A stretch of 10,296 nt of DNA, from the NCBI GenBank assembly GCA_021780275.1, contig JAJXZC010000413.1, positions 1 through 10,296 on the forward strand, given 5' to 3'. Positions 1 to 6,054 of the stretch are shown in pieces; position 1 is the first letter of the stretch, and each line of letters begins with the position of its first letter. The position numbers were made by a program, and so were the translations under genes. Under the pieces are notes generated by a model. It had not been told where the DNA came from. It worked only from the letters and a program-made list of their open reading frames with translations, and ran no database searches. The DNA is from Pseudomonadota bacterium. GTDB taxonomy: Bacteria; Pseudomonadota; Alphaproteobacteria; Parvibaculales; Parvibaculaceae.

Positions 1-307
1 GAAGCTTGAAATGTGAGAAATGCTCGACGGCGCTCTTGCCATCGGTGTCTAGTTTTCCGAAGAAGAATTTCTCGATATCACGGCTTTCCAGCCCACCCCA
101 ATTTGTGGTGTAAAGGTCATCCTGAGCAAAGCACTGCGTGGGGCCCCAGCGCAACAATGCGCGGCGTGTGTATGTGTGGCCCTCTCGCGTTACGCTGCCA
201 GGCATCAAATCCAAATAGTAATGCTTGGCTTGTCCCTCTGGCAAAAACCGCTTCTGGTACCATTCGGGTACGTAATGATTGTGCCTGAATTCGTTACTCA
301 TTTGCAT
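1..307 (-). CDS. DUF4238 domain-containing protein, N-terminal part (runs off the left edge)
   Basis: Read on the minus strand, an open frame runs without a stop to base 1. It begins MQMSNEFRHNHYVPEWYQKR and continues with a FLPEG...YYLDL segment and a later WGPTQCFAQDDLYTT segment. The N-terminal HxHYVPxxYxxxFL pattern is the hallmark I associate with DUF4238 proteins, usually about 250-350 residues, so about two thirds of the gene is missing here. The function of the family is unknown. Two in-frame ATGs lie at 307 and 301. A GAGGA about 14 bases before the first is the only Shine-Dalgarno-like sequence, so 307 is slightly preferred. The gene points away from the tRNA fragment and belongs to the low-GC putative island. 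I have not assigned a function; the family call rests on the N-terminal motif only. Confidence 0.7.
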   Translation of the reverse strand, partial: MQMSNEFRHNHYVPEWYQKRFLPEGQAKHYYLDLMPGSVTREGHTYTRRALLRWGPTQCFAQDDLYTTNWGGLESRDIEKFFFGKLDTDGKSAVEHFSHFKL

Positions 308-578
308 GCTAGCCGGACATTTCCTCGCCCAAAGTAAAGCTCGGGGCAAATGGGGTCGAGTTCGATTAGGGTTCGTTGACAATTAATAGGCCGAAGAGAC
401 ATCACCGAGCCACTCGGACTCAAATGATCAAAGGACTCCGCTTCCAACTGGGTGAAACTTGGGGCTCACGCAGCCGTGCCATAGTGATTTGGACAGTCTC
501 GCTAAGTCATTGATTTTTTGGGTGGCATTTGGACTGATTTGACCAGATGACCCCAGAATTCTGCAAAATTGTTTGGGG
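308..578. other. Gene-free, low-GC stretch next to the attachment site
   Basis: No convincing coding frame lies here; the longest ATG-started frame I followed is a 29-codon one at 424-513 with no family signature. G+C is about 49%. The region contains two exact copies of ATTTGGAC (487-494 and 527-534), a near copy GATTTGACC (536-544), and the left arm of an inverted repeat that reaches into the tRNA fragment. These are candidate integrase-binding sites (see findings). A TTGACA at 376-381 has no matching -10 box. Confidence 0.5.
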
Positions 579-582
579 TCAT
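547..582. repeat. Perfect 9-bp inverted repeat spanning the island/tRNA junction
   Basis: ATGACCCCA at 547-555 is exactly mirrored by TGGGGTCAT at 574-582, with an 18-base spacer. The right arm includes the anticodon (CAT, 580-582) and crosses into the first bases of the tRNA fragment. Inverted core-type repeats flanking a short crossover region are typical of tyrosine-recombinase attachment sites, but a stem-loop in a transcript is also possible. The repeat is seen directly; the role is inference. Confidence 0.5.
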
Positions 583-622
583 AATTCGCGTGTCGGGGGT
601 TCGAGTCCCTTCTCCGCTACCA
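579..622 (+). other. 3' fragment of a tRNA-Met/Ile2 (CAT anticodon): attachment-site remnant
   Basis: From base 579 the sequence reads as a tRNA from position 33 to the end: T33, anticodon CAT (580-582), AA, 3' anticodon-stem strand TTCGC, variable loop GTGTC, T-stem GGGGG with loop TTCGAGT (600-606) and CCCTT, 3' acceptor strand CTCCGCT, discriminator A, and an encoded CCA (620-622). The 5' half is absent: the bases before 579 (TTGGGG) cannot form the anticodon stem with TTCGC, and no D-arm or 5' acceptor strand (AGCGGAG expected) precedes it. It therefore cannot make a tRNA. A 44-base 3' identity ending at or near CCA is what integrase-mediated insertion into a tRNA gene leaves at the distal end. 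The intact gene should lie at the other end of the island. Elongator Met and Ile2 cannot be told apart from this piece. Confidence 0.85.
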
Positions 623-806
623 AAAATCCCCAGGTCTGTAAGAATTTGCCGAAGTTGCGTTGCTCGCTCGGTGGTTGGGCTTTTCCATTTAAGCCGCTCA
701 CACGGGGTTAACCCGCACCGAAGAGTTGGTGCGACGAGGCGCGGCCGACCCTGTAGCGTTGATCACACATTCCAGTTCTGTCGATCCGCAACGACGAGGT
801 CGGACA
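623..806. other. Leader region of the GGDEF-EAL gene
   Basis: This is chromosomal flank just after the tRNA CCA. It holds a perfect 10-bp palindrome GGGTTAACCC (705-714), a possible regulator site, and a weak stem GGCTT/AAGCC around an eight-base loop (about 678-695). No convincing -35/-10 pair is visible. The coding frame downstream is open back to an ATG at 726, but the start at 807 has a better ribosome-binding site. Confidence 0.35.
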
Positions 807-3290
807 ATGCCGCGAACAGTCAATGTGCCGCCGGAGTTCGATGCAATCTTCGATAGGGCAGAGGAGCACTTCAGCCGTTTTTTTCAAAATTGGCGAAAAG
901 ATCCGACCAAAGGCACTATCGAGGTGTCGGACGAGAGATTCGTGCTCGTTCGGGGGGCTGCGCTATCCATCGAATTCTTCGACTTCATAAGACGTCTTTT
1001 CGGGCAGTCGGAGCGAGATGCTGTCAGCATGGCGAGTCAGGTGCTGTTCGATCTTGCGCATGCACTTGGCAAGGCAGACGCCGAGCATTTTCACCGAACG
1101 ATGGGCTTGACCGATCCGCTCAGCAAACTTTCCGCCGGCCCTGTGTACTTCGCCAATGCAGGCTGGGCCTTCGTCAACCTGCATGAGCAATCGAATCCTT
1201 CGCCTGACGAGAACTACTTCCTGCTCTACGACCATCCCTATTCTTTCGAGGCCGACGCATGGATTCGCGCCGGCAGACGCAGCGACTTTGCCGTGTGCCA
1301 AATGAGCGCTGGCTATTCCTCAGGATGGTGCGAAGAAAGTTTCGGGCTGCCGTTGGTCGCGACCGAGATCTCCTGTCGGGCGAAGGGCGACGATATGTGC
1401 CGCTTCGTCATGGCGCCGCCTCACAGGATCGACGGGCATGTTGAGCGACATCTCGGTCATCCGCTCAACGGGACGAAGAAGATTCCCAGCGAGGACGTCT
1501 GGACGTCATTCAGGCGGGATTGGGCCCGGGAGGCACTGCTCGAAAAAATGATGCGTGAGGAGGAGTGGGCCTATCACAGCCTGTTCGCGCTTCTCCCTGA
1601 CGCGATTGTCACATGGGACAAGAAGGGGGTTATCCAAACGGCCAACGCCTCTGCGGCAGCGTTACTTGGCTATGAGAAGCCCGAGGAGCTGATCGGCAGA
1701 TTCTGGAACGACTTCGTTGTCTCGGAAGACCGTCAGGTTCCTGCGACGCGTCTACAAATTTCGCAAGAGCCAGGAGGAATCTCGGAATCCGAGTTCAGGA
1801 TGCAACGCAAAGATGGGAGCCGCCTCTATGTTCGCGGCCGCGCTGTTGTGGCTTTCGATAACGAAGGTCATCAGGCGCAGACTATCGCTGTCGCCCGGGA
1901 CATCAGCGACTACAAGGAAACAGAAGAAATACTGCGCGAACGCGCACTTCATGATCAGCTGACTGAATTGCCCAATCGACCGGCCTTTGTTGAGCGTCTG
2001 CACGAAGCATTTGCCTCGTGCAGACGCGGCGCGAGCGCCTTCGCCGTCATCTACCTCGACCTCGACAGATTCAAGGATGTGAATGACACGCTTGGCCATG
2101 TGATCGGCGATCGCCTGTTGCAAGCGGTCGCGACACGTCTCAAGAGCGGGGTTCGTGCGAGCGACATTGCGGCCAGGTTCGGCGGTGACGAGTTCGCGGT
2201 CCTCCAGACGGGTTTGCAAGATCCCGCCGATGCCGGCGTGTTAGCCGCGAAATTGCTGAAATCGATTGCGGCGCCTTATCACATCGACGGCAATGAAATT
2301 CATCTCACGGTGAGTGCGGGCGTCTCGTTTTTCGATGCGGAAATCTCCGATCCCGAAGTACTCCTCACGCAGGCTGATCTGGCGCTCTATCGCGCCAAGG
2401 ATGATGGACGTGATCGATATCGCTTTCATTCGTCCGAACTTGATCAGGAAGTGCATGAACGCGTCGAGCTGAGCAGCGAACTACGCGCCGCGCTCACAAA
2501 TGGCGAGATGGTTCTGCATTATCAGCCACAGGTCGAACTGACGTCCGGCCGGATCGTGGGGGTGGAAGCACTGGTTCGATGGGCTCACCCGCAGCGTGGC
2601 CTGCTGATGCCGGAGACCTTTGTCCATATCGCCGAAAGAACGGGGAACATCGTTGCTCTGGGGCACTGGGTTCTCGATCGCGCCTGTCGGCAGATCAAGG
2701 AGTGGCGAAATCAGGGGCTCACACCTCCGCTTCTTGCAGTCAATGTTTCCGCCACCGAGTTGAATGGTCATCAGGGCTACGAGCGTTTTATGATGGAGAC
2801 CTTCAGGAGGTGGGACATCAAATCCGACGACGTTGAGCTTGAGTTCACAGAGTCCGTGCTGATGCAGATCACGCGCGCCCACAGCGAGACGCTGAAGCGC
2901 ATCAGGGATCTGGGGCCAAGCATCGCGATCGACGACTTCGGAACGGGCTACTCTTCGCTTTCCTATCTGAGTGCCTATCCGATAAAGCGGCTTAAAATCG
3001 CTCAACAATTCGTCCTCAATATACCAGCCAGCGAGAGCGACATGGTCATCACCAAGGCGACGCTAGGCCTGGCCAGGGAGCTTGGCGTCGATGTGGTCGC
3101 CGAGGGCATTCAGACGAAGGCCCAGCTCGATTTCCTTATTTCCGCCGGTTGCACGGTGGGGCAGGGATTTTACTTCAGCGAGCCCGTGCCTGCCGGGCGC
3201 ACGGCCGAGCTTTTGCGCCGGGGATTCGTTGAACCGGCAGCCGGCGGAAAAGAAAAACTCGCGCCTGACGGAGCCGGGATTCATGGCTAG
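807..3290 (+). CDS. XylR_N/V4R-PAS-GGDEF-EAL protein (putative aromatic-responsive c-di-GMP cyclase/phosphodiesterase)
   Basis: The protein is 827 residues from the ATG at 807, which has GAGG seven bases upstream; a 27-residue N-terminal extension from ATG 726 is possible. Domain order: XylR_N-like (about 35-140), V4R (about 140-200), PAS (about 253-370), GGDEF (about 380-545), EAL (about 555-810). The V4R part keeps C164, E187, C190 and C198 at the spacing of the zinc ligands of the phenol sensors MopR/DmpR (C155, E178, C181, C189), so an aromatic-ligand pocket is plausible. The cyclase A-site GGDEF (459-463) is intact, with an RxxD inhibitory site five residues before it. The phosphodiesterase part has EAL (587-589), NVSA, EFTES and DDFGTGYSSL. 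The usual LKID is LKIA (A732), and the second Glu of AEGVE is Gln (Q769), so hydrolysis may be weakened. No transmembrane segment is seen: a soluble one-component sensor. Ligand and net activity are inference. Confidence 0.93.
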   Translation: MPRTVNVPPEFDAIFDRAEEHFSRFFQNWRKDPTKGTIEVSDERFVLVRGAALSIEFFDFIRRLFGQSERDAVSMASQVLFDLAHALGKADAEHFHRTMGLTDPLSKLSAGPVYFANAGWAFVNLHEQSNPSPDENYFLLYDHPYSFEADAWIRAGRRSDFAVCQMSAGYSSGWCEESFGLPLVATEISCRAKGDDMCRFVMAPPHRIDGHVERHLGHPLNGTKKIPSEDVWTSFRRDWAREALLEKMMREEEWAYHSLFALLPDAIVTWDKKGVIQTANASAAALLGYEKPEELIGRFWNDFVVSEDRQVPATRLQISQEPGGISESEFRMQRKDGSRLYVRGRAVVAFDNEGHQAQTIAVARDISDYKETEEILRERALHDQLTELPNRPAFVERLHEAFASCRRGASAFAVIYLDLDRFKDVNDTLGHVIGDRLLQAVATRLKSGVRASDIAARFGGDEFAVLQTGLQDPADAGVLAAKLLKSIAAPYHIDGNEIHLTVSAGVSFFDAEISDPEVLLTQADLALYRAKDDGRDRYRFHSSELDQEVHERVELSSELRAALTNGEMVLHYQPQVELTSGRIVGVEALVRWAHPQRGLLMPETFVHIAERTGNIVALGHWVLDRACRQIKEWRNQGLTPPLLAVNVSATELNGHQGYERFMMETFRRWDIKSDDVELEFTESVLMQITRAHSETLKRIRDLGPSIAIDDFGTGYSSLSYLSAYPIKRLKIAQQFVLNIPASESDMVITKATLGLARELGVDVVAEGIQTKAQLDFLISAGCTVGQGFYFSEPVPAGRTAELLRRGFVEPAAGGKEKLAPDGAGIHG

Positions 3291-3498
3291 TGATGAAGAC
3301 GGGCGCAATAGAGCGATTGCTCGACCGATAAAGCAAACAGACGCTACGGCAACCTGGCGCGACAGACGCACCGGTGCTTTGCGCTTCACGATGTGATGGA
3401 GCGCTGTCCGTGGAAGTGGCTATGATGCCGGCCGACTGCGGGGGATGCGGCATCTGGCCATGACCCCCGCTCAATGAACTTCACGTAGCGGAGGCGTC
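3291..3498. other. Intergenic spacer
   Basis: About 208 bases between the GGDEF-EAL gene and the acyl-CoA dehydrogenase gene. I see no strong terminator, RNA gene or clear promoter. The spacing suggests that the two genes are transcribed separately. GGAGG at 3490-3494 serves the next gene. Confidence 0.4.
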
Positions 3499-4668
3499 TT
3501 GGATTTCTCTCTTTCCCCTGAACTCGTCGAATTGCGCGAACGCACGCGCAGCTTCATCGCCGAGAAGATCATTCCTTTCGAGCGCGATCCGCGCGTGACC
3601 TCGCACGGTCCCAACGAAGATCTCCGCCGCGAGCTTGTATCGCTGGCGAAACAGGCGGGACTTCTGACGCCCCATGCTTCGAAGGAGATGGGCGGCCTCG
3701 CTCTCAATCACATCGCGAAGTCTGTCGTCTTCGAGGAAGCCGGTTATTCGACGCTTGGGCCGACCGCGCTGAATATTCATGCGCCTGACGAAGGCAATAT
3801 TCATTTGATGGAGGAAGTCGCGACGCCCGCGCAGAAGGAGCGTTGGCTTCGGCCGCAGGTGGAGGGGCTCATCCGCTCCTGCTTCGCGATGACGGAGCCC
3901 TCGCCGGGCGCGGGTTCAGATCCCTCCATGCTCTCGACCGTTGCCGTGAAGCAGGGCTCCGACTATGTGCTCAACGGCACCAAGTGGTTCATCACGGGCG
4001 CCGATGGGGCTTCTTATGCGATCATCATGGCGCGCATGGAAGACGGCTCCGCGACCATGTTCCTCACCGACATGGACAAGCCCGGCGTCCATCTCGAACG
4101 CAATATGGACGCGATGGATGCCTGCTTCACTGGCGGCCATGGTGTGTTGCGTTTCGAAAATCTCCGCATACCGCAGGAAGATGTGCTCGGCGAGATCGGC
4201 AAGGGCTTCCGCTATGCGCAGATCCGGCTTGCGCCTGCGCGCCTTACGCATTGCATGCGCTGGCTCGGCCAGGCGCGCCGCGCGCATGATGTCGCCATTG
4301 CTTATGCGGCGCAGCGTCAAGCCTTCGGCAAGCCGCTTGCCGAACATGAGGGCGTCGGCTTCATGCTTGCCGACAACGACATGGACCTGCAGACGGCACG
4401 GCTTCATATCTGGCACACGGCCTGGCTTCTCGACCGTGGGGAGAAGGGCAATTACGAGTCGAGCCGCGCCAAGGTGGTTTGCTCGGAAGCTTCGTGGCGC
4501 GTCGTCGATCGCGCGGTGCAGGTGCTCGGTGGGCAGGGCGTCACGACGGAGACCATCGTGATGCGCATCTTCATGGATATGCGCGCCTTCCGCATTTATG
4601 ACGGCCCCAGCGAAGTGCACCGCTGGAGCATGGCGCGCAAGCTCGTCGAGCAGTCGCACCGCAAATGA
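3499..4668 (+). CDS. Acyl-CoA dehydrogenase family protein (ACAD10/11-like)
   Basis: A 389-residue FAD-dependent dehydrogenase, close to the usual 380-400 length, expected to introduce a 2,3-double bond in an acyl-CoA thioester in the cytoplasm. The start is TTG, with GGAGG four bases upstream; an in-frame stop at 3475-3477 leaves no better start. Visible family motifs are the N-terminal helix MDFSLSPELVELRERTRSF, the flavin-contact signature FAMTEPSPGAGSD (from residue 129), the WFITGADGA strand, RQAFGKPL (273-280), and the C-terminal QVLGGQGVTTE followed by RIYDGPSEVHR. In MCAD-type enzymes the YEG glutamate is the catalytic base; here D368 takes its place. The DGPSEVH form is what I recall from the ACAD10/11 branch, so this is probably a subfamily trait, not inactivation. 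The substrate is unknown. The gene appears to be monocistronic, with a hairpin just downstream. Confidence 0.93.
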   Translation: MDFSLSPELVELRERTRSFIAEKIIPFERDPRVTSHGPNEDLRRELVSLAKQAGLLTPHASKEMGGLALNHIAKSVVFEEAGYSTLGPTALNIHAPDEGNIHLMEEVATPAQKERWLRPQVEGLIRSCFAMTEPSPGAGSDPSMLSTVAVKQGSDYVLNGTKWFITGADGASYAIIMARMEDGSATMFLTDMDKPGVHLERNMDAMDACFTGGHGVLRFENLRIPQEDVLGEIGKGFRYAQIRLAPARLTHCMRWLGQARRAHDVAIAYAAQRQAFGKPLAEHEGVGFMLADNDMDLQTARLHIWHTAWLLDRGEKGNYESSRAKVVCSEASWRVVDRAVQVLGGQGVTTETIVMRIFMDMRAFRIYDGPSEVHRWSMARKLVEQSHRK

Positions 4669-4673
4669 GCTTG

Positions 4674-4709
4674 TTGCGCATCGGCGGACTCAGGATCGCC
4701 GATGCGCAA
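4674..4709 (+). terminator. Strong 13-bp hairpin after the acyl-CoA dehydrogenase gene
   Basis: TTGCGCATCGGCG (4674-4686) pairs perfectly with CGCCGATGCGCAA (4697-4709) around a ten-base loop, starting five bases after the TGA stop. No T-run follows (TGCCGCC), so it is a poor classical intrinsic terminator. It may act as a transcript-end stabiliser or a Rho-linked stop. The hairpin is seen directly; the role is inferred from position. Confidence 0.55.
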
Positions 4710-4847
4710 TGCCGCCAAGCCCGCGATGAAAATTAACCATCGGGAGCGGCACATCCCTTGCCTCGTACCTTGCGAATTTGACTCGTGCGGCCCGGATATG
4801 TCTCTTTTTGGGTCGGTCGAGACGATGCGTGTCACGGGGTGAAACGA

Positions 4848-5117
4848 ATGAAGATGGTTCTTTCCAGGCGTTGGTATTTTTTGGGCGGCGCTCTGTCGCT
4901 CGCCGCCGTTGCGCTCGTCTATGCCTTCGCCACGGCGACACCGGCTCTGGCCTGTTCTTCCGGCGGCGGCTCGGTCGGTGGATCCAGCTCGAACTGGAAC
5001 TGGAATTTCAACTCGAACAGCAATGCGAACTGGAACTCCAACTCCAATTCGAACTCCAACGGCAACAGCAATTCGAACTCGAATTCCAATTCGATCGAGC
5101 TGCGCATCGGCGGCTGA
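4848..5117 (+). CDS. Small exported Asn-X dipeptide-repeat protein
   Basis: An 89-residue protein from the ATG at 4848, with GGTGA five bases upstream. The frame is also open from an ATG at 4785, but the later start places a signal peptide at the N-terminus. Residues 1-35 form an export signal: basic SRR at 6-8, a hydrophobic core and ALA before C36. Cleavage by signal peptidase I is plausible; the ALAC context is only a poor lipobox, and SRRWYFL only loosely resembles a Tat motif. After a Gly/Ser linker (37-48), residues 49-82 are 17 uninterrupted Asn-X pairs, with X being Ser mostly, and Trp, Phe, Ala or Gly. The tail is IELRIGG. Asn codons (AAC/AAT) and Ser codons (TCC/TCG/AGC) are mixed, so the pattern looks kept at protein level. 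I do not recognise the family. Strict alternation would put all Asn on one face of a beta-strand, suggesting an amyloid-like or surface-adhesive role; that is speculation. Confidence 0.75.
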   Translation: MKMVLSRRWYFLGGALSLAAVALVYAFATATPALACSSGGGSVGGSSSNWNWNFNSNSNANWNSNSNSNSNGNSNSNSNSNSIELRIGG

Positions 5118-5129
5118 GGCGTTGCCTCA
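5115..5129. terminator. Short hairpin between convergent genes
   Basis: TGAGGC GTT GCCTCA forms a perfect 6-bp stem with a three-base loop. It begins on the stop codon of the Asn-repeat gene and lies in the short gap before the convergent end of rluA. It is symmetrical and could serve both strands, but there is no T-run, so support is modest. Confidence 0.3.
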
Positions 5130-5137
5130 TGCTGCCG

Positions 5138-5809
5138 TCAGAAGGGGCAGGCGACCGTAAAGGCGCGTTCGCTTCCTTCCGAGGGGTGCCGGAAGCTCAG
5201 ATATTGCGCGTGGAGTTGTAGCCGGTCGGCGGCTGCGAAGGCCGCCTCATGGGCGTAGAAATTGTCGCCCAATATCGGATGCCCGAGACTCAGCATGTGA
5301 ACGCGAAGCTGGTGCGAACGTCCCGTCGCCGGATGCAGCTCGACGCGCGTCGCCATCTCTTCGCGGGCAATGACTTTCCAGCCCGTCTGCGCGGGCCTTC
5401 CGTTCTCGCGGTCGACCATCTGCTTCGGGCGGTTCGGCCAGTCGCAGGCGATGGGCAGGTCGATATGGCCGCTCTCCTCCGCCATGGAGCCCCAGACCCG
5501 AGCGATATAGACTTTGCGCGTCTGCCGCGTCTCGAACTGCTGGCTCAGATGCGCATGCGCCTTGCGGTTCAAGCCCATCACCACCACGCCCGACGTATCC
5601 TTGTCGAGGCGATGCACGGTCATCGCGCTCGGGAAAGCCGCCTGCGCTCGGGCTTCGAGGCAATCGGCATGCTCCGCGGGTTTACCCGGTACATGGAGGA
5701 GGCCGCTCGGCTTCGACAGCACGAGCATGTCGTCGTCGCGATAGAGGACCTCGAGATAGGGCTCCATCGGCGGCGCGTAGTGAAAGGGTTTGGGCGGACC
5801 GAACGACAT
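5138..5809 (-). CDS. rluA: RluA-type pseudouridine synthase (23S rRNA U746 / tRNA U32)
   Basis: A 223-residue protein, matching E. coli RluA (219). It lacks the N-terminal S4 domain found in RluC/RluD, as RluA does. The catalytic signature is HRLDKDTSG with D69 as nucleophile. The RluA-specific stretch DLPIACDWPNRPKQ (117-130), then GRPAQT, and the GRSHQLRVHMLSLGHPILGD block (163-182) are nearly as in E. coli RluA. The enzyme isomerises uridine to pseudouridine in 23S rRNA (746) and in some tRNAs (position 32). Dual specificity is inferred from the close resemblance to RluA. Its ATG lies nine bases after the slyX stop, so it is probably the last gene of a three-gene operon. Confidence 0.9.
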   Translation of the reverse strand: MSFGPPKPFHYAPPMEPYLEVLYRDDDMLVLSKPSGLLHVPGKPAEHADCLEARAQAAFPSAMTVHRLDKDTSGVVVMGLNRKAHAHLSQQFETRQTRKVYIARVWGSMAEESGHIDLPIACDWPNRPKQMVDRENGRPAQTGWKVIAREEMATRVELHPATGRSHQLRVHMLSLGHPILGDNFYAHEAAFAAADRLQLHAQYLSFRHPSEGSERAFTVACPF

Positions 5810-5818
5810 GGCGCGCGA

Positions 5819-6040
5819 TCAGTAATGCGGCGGTGGAGGCTCGACCGGGGCGGGGCCGTCGGTTCGCTCTTCAACCGCTTCGAGGCGGACGCCAAGCGCG
5901 GCGAGCTTGCGCGTCAGCCGCTCGATTTCGCTCCACTGGTCGGAGACGACCTTTTGCAGATCCTCGATGGCCTGCTCCTGATGAGCGGCGTGCATTTCGA
6001 GCTTGTCGATGCGCGCGCTCAGGCGCTCCGTGTCGGACAT
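5819..6040 (-). CDS. slyX: SlyX family coiled-coil protein
   Basis: A 73-residue protein, the usual SlyX size. It is mostly a charged heptad-like helix (MSDTERLSARIDKLE..., residues about 1-55) followed by a proline-rich tail ending PPPPHY; that PPHY ending is the SlyX signature also seen in E. coli. The molecular function is unknown. The ATG at 6040 has AAAGGA nine bases upstream. A GTG at 6058 would add six residues and overlap the preceding stop by four bases (GTGA), a possible coupled start, but it would include the Shine-Dalgarno sequence in the coding region. It lies between the GIY-YIG gene and rluA with near-zero spacing. Confidence 0.85.
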   Translation of the reverse strand: MSDTERLSARIDKLEMHAAHQEQAIEDLQKVVSDQWSEIERLTRKLAALGVRLEAVEERTDGPAPVEPPPPHY

Positions 6041-6054
6041 TGGACGAAATCCTT

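Larger units (their letters stand above)
1..622. mobile_element. Probable right end of an integrative element or genomic island inserted in a tRNA(CAT) gene
   Basis: This stretch ends at a tRNA 3' fragment (579-622) that lacks its 5' half, as left when a site-specific integrase inserts an island into a tRNA gene and duplicates the 3' end. Hand-counted G+C is about 51% for 1-300 and 49% for 301-577, clearly below the roughly 65% of a sampled core-gene line. The only gene visible is a DUF4238 family protein, a family common in accessory DNA. No integrase is in view, and the left boundary is outside the window. The island interpretation is inference; the truncated tRNA and the composition shift are seen directly. 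The alternative is an old tRNA remnant left by a different rearrangement. Confidence 0.55.

Noticed and set aside
13..288. 91-codon plus-strand frame at the left end
   Set aside because: The minus strand carries the DUF4238 N-terminus over the same bases; the plus-strand product is Arg/Cys-rich without a motif.
376..404. TTGACAATTAAT resembling a strong -35 region
   Set aside because: The hexamer 17 bases downstream (ACATCA) has no match to TATAAT, and no plus-strand gene follows.
4992..5093. Six-base periodic DNA in the Asn-repeat gene as a possible CRISPR or minisatellite
   Set aside because: There are no spacers and no conserved repeat unit above 6 bases; the periodicity is explained by the Asn-X dipeptide code.
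4675..5113. 13-base identity TGCGCATCGGCGG at 4675-4687 and 5101-5113
   Set aside because: About one 13-base match is expected by chance in a window this size. The second copy is inside the coding end of the Asn-repeat gene and is not part of a hairpin like the first.
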